The notes under the pieces are model-generated. The model did no database searches. It was not told where the DNA came from and saw nothing but the letters and a program-made list of their open reading frames with translations. From Ryuthela nishihirai (Eukaryota > Arthropoda > Arachnida > Araneae > Heptathelidae): DNA of 64,000 bases. Positions 56,686 through 64,000 of this stretch are shown piece by piece. A program made the position numbers and the translations under genes. Location: assembly GCA_038380435.1 (NCBI GenBank), contig JAWZYU010000009.1, positions 65,935,901 to 65,999,900 on the forward strand, written 5' to 3'. Within the stretch, counting starts at the first letter, position 1. Each line of letters opens with the position of its first letter.

Positions 56686-58067
56686 CAGTACTGTGCAAAT
56701 TAGTTGGGACAATAGGAAAATGCAGTAACAAAGACACAATTAAAATATTTATTTGTTTAATAGTGTAGTTAATAGTGAATGTGATCACCCTTAGCTTTAA
56801 TTACTTCTTTCACCCTCTCAACCATTGATGCCACTAGCTTTCCACACATCTCCTTCACTTCAGGGTCGTGGTACCACACTTTCATGACACTTGCTATCAT
56901 ATTGGTTTTCATAGTGCAATCCATCTTGGATATGTGTGCTTTAATAATGGCCCCCAAATTTTCAATGGGGTTTAGATCGGGTGAATTTCCTGGCCACTCC
57001 AATACCTTCAAATGTTGCTGGGTAAAGAGGCTCTTAGCAAGCTTAGAATTGTGACGTGGAGCCAGATCCTGTTGAAATACCCCATCGCCGGTAGGAAACA
57101 GCTTCTGCATTGTGACCATTTTTGCCTCCAGAATGCCTATGTACTTTTTGCTGTCCATCATTCCTTCAATGGGGTGAAGCATCTGTGGCCCAGAAGCTGT
57201 GAAACATCCCCGAAACATGACCTTGGGTGGGTGTTTTGGGGGATTGCTGGATGTGACCAGATCGAAGAGGTTCTCCAGGCGAGCGGTGGATGAAAAATGA
57301 CCTGTAGCTATGCACCTCAAAGTGGGTTTCGTCAAAAAATATCACTTTTTCCCCAATTCTCCACAGTCCAGTCTCGATGTTTCTTTGCCCAAGATAGCCT
57401 TTTTTGCTTCATAGCGGGTATCAAGAGCTGCTTTTTGGATTGGCATCGAGCCCAGCAGCCACACTCCAGAAGGCGATGACGTACAGTGGAAGCATCTATA
57501 TTAACCCCATGAGACGCAATCTCCTTTTTGATGTCTCCACTGGTCTTCCTTGGGTCTATGACACTAATTCTTTGAATAGACTATCATCTCTAGGAGTGGT
57601 TTTTCTTTTTCTTCCACAATGTCCTTACGTGTCCACGGACCCGTCTCCTTATGCAGCTTCATGATCTGTGAATCGCTGGATTTCCCAACGTCAACTGCTT
57701 TTGCTATCTGCCTAACAGTAAGTGAAGTGTTTTCGCCTAAAGCGATTATTTTAGCTCATTTACGAGGCGTGATGTCCATGATGTATTTAATAAAAAAAAG
57801 TTTCTAATGAAAATTGTGAACTACTTACATCCTCAGCCTATGAAATATCAATCCGACTAAAGTGGAAGTGTGAATAATAACAGAGTAACACAACAGACAA
57901 TTCTAGACTTGCAGATATCGCTTTGCTGCAAGTCTAAATTTGCCTGTGTCCATTGTGGGGACATAGCAAGTTTAGACTTGCAGCAGAAGGTTATGAACAA
58001 GTTTAGACTCTGCAGTGGAAGGGACTTAACATTCCTTCACTTGTCCCAACTAATTCGCACAGTACTC
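56686..58067 (-). mobile_element. Tc1-like transposon, 1.38 kb, inactive
   Basis: Ends CAGTACTGTGCAAATTAGTT on the left and, in reverse complement, GAGTACTGTGCGAATTAGTT on the right, with TA at 56684-56685 and 58068-58069. The minus-strand transposase is broken in its N-terminal half (about 57790-57340, starting MDITPRK with an early stop), then open from 57335 to 56769. That part has VMFRGCFTASGPQMLHPIEG, GDGVFQQDLAPRHNSKLAKS (second Asp) and WPGNSPDLNPIENLGAIIKA (third acid). The N-terminal stops make it inactive. A closely related fragment lies at 62814-63309. Confidence 0.9.
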
Positions 58068-58069
58068 TA

Positions 58070-59636
58070 GCTTGAGTGCACAATTGTAAGATTATGCAAA
58101 TATTTTTTTCAGAATGCAACACACACGTCAGTTGCACGCCACATGTATAGTAAGTGACGTTAGGTCATGGAAGTTAGTTGAGATGGAGGTAGTTGAGAGC
58201 AAGTAGTTTTGAAGCTAGTCAGAATGTTAGTAGAGAGAGATGTGGAGAGGAAGGATGTTAATTGAGTTTATCAGTTTGGGAGATATTGTTTGGAGTGAAC
58301 TTTAGTTGCTCAGAATATTTTGTACAGAAGTTTGCTTGGTGAGTCTTGATTTTTTGGAAAGAAATTTTGTTTTATGAAATATTTTGACTTTTCCAATTTT
58401 TTTCCCTTGAGCAGGATAAATTAATTTTGATTAGATTTATAAACTTTAATAATTTGACAATCTTTTTGAATTAATTTTTTTGACTAAGTAATGCATAATA
58501 TACTTAGCAAACCCTTATTTAACTTTATTTGGCAAGATTAATTGACTGGTGCTGAGACTATCTGGTAAATTTGTAAAATTTGGATCAGTCACAAGGTCCA
58601 AAGTGAAGAAGTTTAACATACAATTGGAGTGTAAACATATGTCCATTTTGTGGTGTGTCCACAACATTCTAAAATGTGTTTAATAAAACTTATCTCTTAC
58701 AAATTTCTCATATTTCTGTAAACATATTTCATTTTCCCCACTAGAGCTGATTGTACATCACTTCTTCCTTTAATTCTTTTAACCTTTCAAAGACAGCTGG
58801 TACAGCCAATTGGTTTGGTAGTAAGAGTATAACCTAGGCCTTTGTTTTCATTACACCAAGTGCACTTGAATACAAGTTGGTAGATGCTCATATTCACTGT
58901 TGGAACCAATGCTGCATTATTGCTTGCTTTGGTGTAATTGGTGATTGTTCCTTAATGCAGTTTGTTTTACACTATTTATGCAAAAGCATCTTACTAAGAG
59001 TTATTTTATGATTCATTCAAACTCTGCAACAGTTTTTTTTTTGCCTTTTATTTACATGTGAAAATTAAGCCCCTGTCCTATATGAGATATGTTGGAACAA
59101 ATTTTTCTTTCAAACTCCTTCATTTTCGTTGTGACTTTTTACCATATTAACTTTAGTTCTTATTTTCATTACTTTCAATTGTGTTAATAACATCAAAATT
59201 AGTATTAACTTCTGGGGGGGAGGGAAGAGTGGTTGGAATAATAACTTGAAAATTAAAAGAAAACTGTCTCTAAATGAGAGAATGGGTCAGAAAAAAAAAT
59301 TCTTAGTTAAATCAGGAGAGTTAGCAAGTATGATGATATATATAAATAGAAGTGCAAGAATATTCATCTAATTTTAATAAAATGAGACATGTGGACTTAT
59401 ATTAAGGATGTAGCTGCCACATGCACAGTTCTCATGATACATTGATTTTGACAATATGAATGATCTGCTTATGCAGTTTTAAACAGTTTTTAATTTAATT
59501 TTAAACATCCATACAATCAAGTGATTTTAGTCTGCTGTAATTTTTAGTACCTGTCCCAACCTTCAATGTGCAAAAAGTATTATGTTGTCTGCATCGTTGT
59601 ATCAGATTGGCCTTCACCATATTATAGGGTTGGGTT
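58070..59636. other. Unassigned 5' flank or intron sequence
   Basis: No gene recognised. The part from about 58110 to 58700, starting TGCAACACACACGTCAGTTG and including GTGTTTAATAAAACTTATCT, has the look of a solo LTR, but I could not define its ends or a target duplication, so it is only noted. Confidence 0.3.
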
Positions 59637-60022
59637 AGATTGAACCCTGTTTTGCCTCTGAATGGCACTTTTTTGCACACAATGGGCTAAATGGCCAGGT
59701 CACGAGGACACCAAGGCTCTGATAAAGTTGGGGAAAGGGGACACATGGACAGCTGTGATGATACAGATGAAAGTCTCCCATCAATGCCATCCAGCATGTT
59801 CTTTAATGTGCATTGGGTATGGCTCTCCTGCACACAGGAGCCATGGCTTTATGTCCCATGTGATGGACAGCAGCCTTTCAAAAGCTCACTGGTGTTCCTT
59901 TCCTGAACAAGGGCTGTGTTTGGGTTTATGGAGATAAATCTCAATGATGGCCTGGGTAGGACTTAAACCTGGGAACTACAGATTATGAGCCTGGCATACT
60001 ACTGACTGAGCCAACCCCTACC
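59637..60022 (-). repeat. tRNA-derived SINE, family 1 (head-to-head pair, left)
   Basis: The tail is at the low end (GTTTTGCCTCTGAATGGCAC) and the tRNA-like head is at about 59950-60020, with box B ACTTAAACCTGGG-type on plus and box A region CTGACTGAGCCAACCCC. Nearly full length. Confidence 0.88.
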
Positions 60023-60024
60023 CC

Positions 60025-60297
60025 ACATCATCATTGAGATTTATCTCTGCAAAACTCCCTGTTCGTCAGATGGGATGTTAAGCTGTGGCCCTGTGTGCAG
60101 GAGAGCCATACCCTGTGCACATTAAAGAACATGTTGGATGGCTTTGATACGAGCTTACCATCTGTCTCCCAACAGCTGTTCCAGTGGGTCTCTTCCCCCA
60201 ACCTTCTCTGAGCCTTCGGGATCCTTGTGACCTGGCCATTTAGCCCATTGTGTGCAAAAAAGTGGCACTCAGAGGTAAAACAACTCAACCCTACTCC
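60025..60297 (+). repeat. tRNA-derived SINE, family 1 (head-to-head pair, right)
   Basis: A sense copy starting at GAGATTTATCTCTGCAAAAC, so the tRNA head is missing, and ending GAGGTAAAACAACTCAACCC. With the left copy it forms an inverted repeat of about 250 bp per arm with little spacer. Confidence 0.88.
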
Positions 60298-61158
60298 ACA
60301 TATTATAGGCCACACTACTACCTTATCTATAGACTTGTATTGAATATATACATTGTCTTGTTCATCATAAGATGGTTTCTTGATGTCTTCAATGTAAAGA
60401 AATATGGCAATGTAAAGACTTGTAAGATTATTCAAGATGAAACTGTGTACTACTGTTGCATTCTTCAACCTAATCAATCAAGGTTTTTTTTTTTGCAAAA
60501 TATCCACTGATTGCCTTTATATATTAAGTTAATATACTATCTTTTAGTGTTAGGAGTTTTTAATTCTATTAATAAAAATTCCAAGTAAATGTGAGAGAGA
60601 TAGAACTTCTCTTTTCTCAAAATAATCTTTTGATATTCAAAGCCTTATCCCAGTTTATAAAATTTCTTAGTCTATTGTCTTAGTCTGCATGTATTTGAGC
60701 TTTTAACGGAAACAGTGTCATAAAACAAAACCATTAACTCCATAAATCTTGACCTGTTCAACTGCCTAACAATATATAATCATAAATACTTGCATATCTT
60801 GCCTAATTTTACTCCTTAGTATTTAATCTGCTGTTTAACTTTTTTTCACAATTAAAACTACACAAACCCAAGGAATAGATTAAATCATTACTGAAAATGC
60901 TTAAGGTTGGGAAAGTTTTTGTTATAATGCAGTTGACCAAAATTTTGAATATTTTTTACAATAAAAATGTTGTTTCTAAGAATTTTATTCCATCTGTTAT
61001 TCCTATTTTTTTTTAAAGGTGACTGCAATTCTTACAAAAACTGCAGGGGTATCAAGTCTACTTTCCAAGTTTTTCAAATGCAAAATTTTGGTCAGAAGAA
61101 TTGGGAGATGTGAGCAAAAATGTGGACAAAATAGTGTGTCAGCAAAGTGCACTAGATA
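60298..61158. other. Unassigned sequence
   Basis: AT-rich. A short open stretch on the minus strand at 60322-60386 has splice-like borders (see findings). Otherwise nothing was recognised. Confidence 0.35.
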
Positions 61159-62261
61159 CACAGTCATATCAGAATAATATAACCACCCACAGAGTCACAG
61201 TGTACCTGCCCAGGCACGTCAGAAAGTGCACATGACAACCACACGGAGACAGAAGTGGCCGGTCAGAACAGATGAGCCATAGTGCATAACGTGAGCACAA
61301 TGGGCAGAGGTATTGATTTGATGGTCGTTCAAAAAGTAATGATCATTAACTACTGTGCCAAGGGTGGAAGCACCTCCAGATGTCATAACTGTGGAGCCCC
61401 AAAGACCATTGACCCCAGAGGAAAATGTCGCCTCCGTAGACTGGTAAAGGGCAATAGATGTGCAACAGTGCAGCAATTGGCCACTCAAATGAATGCTGGG
61501 GCACCCATGTACGTGTCCTCGATAACAATAGATTGAACCCTGTTACGCATGGGTCTCCAGAGTCAATGCTGTGTAGGTGCCCATGTTAACCAAGGTCCAT
61601 TGGCAATGACACGCAGTTCACAAGGGACTACTGTCATTGGACAGTGGAAGAGTGGAAAAAGGTTCCTTCTCCGACAAATTGAGGTTTCTACACCACAAAA
61701 GTGATGGGCGGTGGCAGACATACAAGAACCAACACCCAGACATGTTTGTCGGTCAAGTACAGGTGGGTGGTGGCAGTGTGCATGTCTGGGGGATGTTTTC
61801 CTGGTATGACCTGGGGCTGCTGGATGGGTTCTTGAACACCAATGGCTACCTGTTCATCCTCGCTGACTACATGCATCCCTTCATGTTGGATGTTTACCCT
61901 GGTGGTGATGGTGTCTACCAACAAGACGAGGTGCCCTGCCATGTCGCTAAGGTGGTGCATGACTGGTTCCAAGAACACGAAAGCGATGTCTCTGTTCTCC
62001 CTTGGCTGGCGAAATTGCCCAACCTCAATCCCACAGAGCACTTGTAGGACCATTTGGATCGACAGGTTCGGCGTGCGGACCCACAACCATATCATCTCCA
62101 GAACCTTCGTGCTCTGCTGGAGTCCGAATGGGCACGTGTGCCTCTGGCAATCTTCCAGGCCTCATTGCGTCCAGGTCATGCCGTCTCACCGCTGTCATCC
62201 GGGCCAAGGATGGTTATTTCCATTATTAGGCAGGTGGTCATATTATTCTGATACGACTGTG
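61159..62261 (+). mobile_element. Tc1-like transposon, 1.10 kb, inactive
   Basis: Inverted ends are CACAGTCATATCAGAATAAT and, in reverse complement, CACAGTCGTATCAGAATAAT, flanked by TA at 61157-61158 and 62262-62263. The plus-strand transposase is in several frames. The N-terminal part at 61282-61536 includes CHNCGAPKTIDPRGKCRLRR. The catalytic part at 61637-62047 includes VQVGGGSVHVWGMFSWYDLG, PGGDGVYQQDEVPCHVAKVV and LAKLPNLNPTEHL. In the last motif the SPDLNP core reads LPNLNP. Frameshifts and the changed core make it inactive. Confidence 0.9.
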
Positions 62262-62263
62262 TA

Positions 62264-62813
62264 TGTGATATAGACACACAAAAGTAACTGGATAAAAATG
62301 ATAATTCATCCATTCAATGCCTATATGGTGTTTCAAAAGTAAGTTTCAGATAAATTGGAGTCAGTTTCTCCTTCTGAACTAACTGTGTTATTAGAATTTC
62401 TAAATCCTTTGCCACTATTGTTAAATACACAAATAAATGACTTCACAAAACAAAAAAAACTGCAAAATGTAAACAAGAGAAAGTACAACAGAAACTGAAG
62501 TTAAAGCCTATACTGTATAAGTAATTTAGATGTCAGAAGTGAAGGTAATCATGCATCCAATTGTATTGGGGTAAAGATAGGTGCACTGAAATGCTGCCTT
62601 ATGGTGAGACAATAAGTAGAAAGAGATTTCCCAATTTATTCCCTCATTATTAATTATTTATCAGAGAATTATTTTCCATTCTAATTTATTTGGCAGAATC
62701 TTAGTGAAAAGGTGCAAGAAGAATCTCTGAAAATAATGGAATAGATAATGCAATGAAACTAAAGTTGTAATATAGTCTGTAACTCTCAAGGAATTTTTAA
62801 CAGCATCATTGTA
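62264..62813. other. Unassigned AT-rich sequence
   Basis: No recognised element or gene between two Tc1 copies. Confidence 0.4.
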
Positions 62814-63309
62814 CAGCACTGTGCAAATTAGTTGGGACAATAGGAAAATGCAGTAACAAAGACACAACTAAAATATTTATTTGTTTAATAGTGTACATAG
62901 TTAATAGCGAATGTGACCCCTCCTTAGCTTTAATTACTTCTTTCACCCTCTCAACCACTGATGCCACTAGCTTTCTACACATCTCCTTCACTTCAGGGTC
63001 GTGGTACCACATTTTCATGACACTTTCTATCATTTTGGTTTTTGTCGTGCAATCCATCTTAGATATGTGCGCTTTAATAATGGCCCACAAATTTTCAATG
63101 GGGTTTAGATCGGGTGAATTTCCTGGCCACTCCAATACCTTCAAATGTTGCTGGGTAAAGAAGCTCTTAGAAAGCTTAGAACTGTGGCATGGAGCCAGAT
63201 CCTGTTGAAATACCCCATCACCATTAGGAAACAGCTGCTGCAGTGTTGGGACCATTTTCGCCCCAGAACGCCTATGTACTTTTTGCTGTCCATCATTCCT
63301 TCAATGGGG
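62814..63309 (-). mobile_element. Tc1-like transposon fragment (C-terminal half)
   Basis: Very close to 56686-57175: same end CAGCACTGTGCAAATTAGTT preceded by TA at 62812-62813, and the same transposase C-terminus (GDGVFQQDLAPCHSSKLSKS and WPGNSPDLNPIENLWAIIKA). Here the third-acid region keeps the usual NLWAI. Similarity stops abruptly after TTCAATGGGG at 63309, four bases before the perfect palindrome. Confidence 0.9.
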
Positions 63310-63313
63310 AATA

Positions 63314-63445
63314 ATAGATTAGTGAATAACAGTTATGAACAGTATGCATAAATGCCTCAGAAAAAGAGGGAGATCCAGAATATGATCTCCCTCTTTTTCT
63401 GAGGCATTTATGCATACTGTTCATAACTGTTATTCACTAATCTAT
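63314..63445. repeat. Perfect palindrome, 61-bp arms, 10-nt loop
   Basis: The left arm is 63314-63374 and the right arm 63385-63445, exact reverse complements over 61 bp (starting ATAGATTAGTGAATAACAGT). The loop is CCAGAATATG. No other feature explains it. A transcript would form a 61-bp duplex. Its perfection contrasts with the decayed elements around it. Confidence 0.95.
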
Positions 63446-63548
63446 AGTTCTGCATGCAGTCAATGTGGTTAAACCAATGTAGTCTCTCTCTACACAAGAA
63501 GTTTGTTGATTACTTCATCTAACCTAATAATTACTCACATAGTCAATA

Positions 63549-64000
63549 CAGGGGTTTATCAAAATAATGGAAACACCGATGGCAATTGGAATATACGCAA
63601 TGTGCTGTATGCATATCACAGGGATGGCATCACCCACGATGTGAGGTATATAAAAGAGAGACTCTGGCATGTTTTTGGAGAGATGCGGTTCACATCCCGT
63701 ATGCCGGCAAAATTTTTTCTGCAAAATATTTATGGAGAGAAGTACGATTTTGGCTACCATGTAGCAGTGCCACAGGCACAGGTGAAATGGCTGCTGTGGT
63801 GTAATTGTTGAAAATGTCAGAGCTCAGTGACTTCCAAAAAGGCATGATCATTGGTGCACATCTTGCAGGAGCTTCAGTAACCAGAATAATGGAAATAGTA
63901 GGTGCAACACAGGGAATTGTATTGAAGATTATGACTACCTATCGAAAAGGATAGGGCATCATCTCCAAACATTCAAATTGTGGATGCCATATGAAGTTTA
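63549..64000 (+). mobile_element. Tc1-like transposon, 5' part, cut by the window end
   Basis: Begins near ACAGGGGTTTATCAAAATAA after TCAAT. A leader of about 260 bp precedes an ATG at 63814 giving MSELSDFQKGMIIGAHLAGA then SVTRIMEIVGATQGIVLKIM, the helix-turn-helix start of Tc1/Tc3-type transposases. A stop follows at about 63952. The rest lies outside the window. Confidence 0.8.

Noticed and set aside
58110..58700. Solo LTR
   Set aside because: It has a TG-like start and an AATAAA signal, but no matching end, target duplication or second copy in the window.

Overview
The window is animal nuclear DNA, most likely from an arthropod and perhaps a chelicerate (spider, tick or horseshoe-crab type). 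The reasons are AT-rich introns, one spliced gene with GT-AG introns up to 17 kb, and a dense mix of decayed Tc1/mariner, pogo/Tigger, hAT, piggyBac, Helentron, Penelope and I/jockey-type elements plus tRNA-derived SINEs. The exact lineage is inference. There are no operons, rRNA genes or CRISPR arrays.

The only host gene I can support is angiomotin (AMOT), on the minus strand from about 55.45 kb down to 2.53 kb. Nine consecutive exons (910, 151, 145, 41, 79, 146, 150, 117 and 68 bp) keep one reading frame across every junction, about 602 codons in all. The first exon in the window carries the low-complexity, Ser-rich region with a PPxY motif. The next eight encode the long coiled coil and the start of the C-terminal angiomotin domain. 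Both gene ends lie outside the window. In vertebrates AMOT is a junction and polarity scaffold that binds YAP WW domains through PPxY-type motifs.

Layout. 1-2.5 kb: Tigger and mariner remnants and a SINE. 2.5-3.1 kb: exons 8 and 9. 3.5-9.3 kb: a Tc1 element, a broken TTAA element holding a LINE fragment, tandem repeats and hAT MITEs, up to exon 7. 10-14 kb: SINEs in and around a 2.6-kb inverted duplication. 15-18.3 kb: a pogo-type MITE and a 2.3-kb TTAA (piggyBac-type) element. 19.2-20.1 kb: a LINE RNase H fragment. 21.6 kb: exon 6. 22-27.7 kb: two Penelope-like copies in opposite orientation, carrying a mariner-like element and a short mariner derivative, plus a SINE. 29-31.1 kb: exons 5, 4 and 3. 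32.5-40.7 kb: a LINE copy, a mariner, Tc1 debris and a TTAA MITE. 41-46.9 kb: a near full-length but frameshifted I/jockey-type LINE with a 13-bp target duplication. 47.2-51.2 kb: a foldback MITE, a SINE, exon 2 and two tandem Helentron-like elements. 51.7-54 kb: a hAT MITE and a third Penelope copy. 54.5-55.5 kb: exon 1. 56.7-64 kb: four Tc1 copies, a head-to-head SINE pair and a perfect 61-bp-arm palindrome.

The mobile elements sit in the AMOT introns and its 5' flank and do not interrupt an exon. Several insertions can be ordered from target duplications and empty sites. I find no new enzymatic system. The best leads are the arthropod AMOT gene itself, the perfect palindrome, a possible LINE/SINE pair, and several short non-autonomous families with clear ends.
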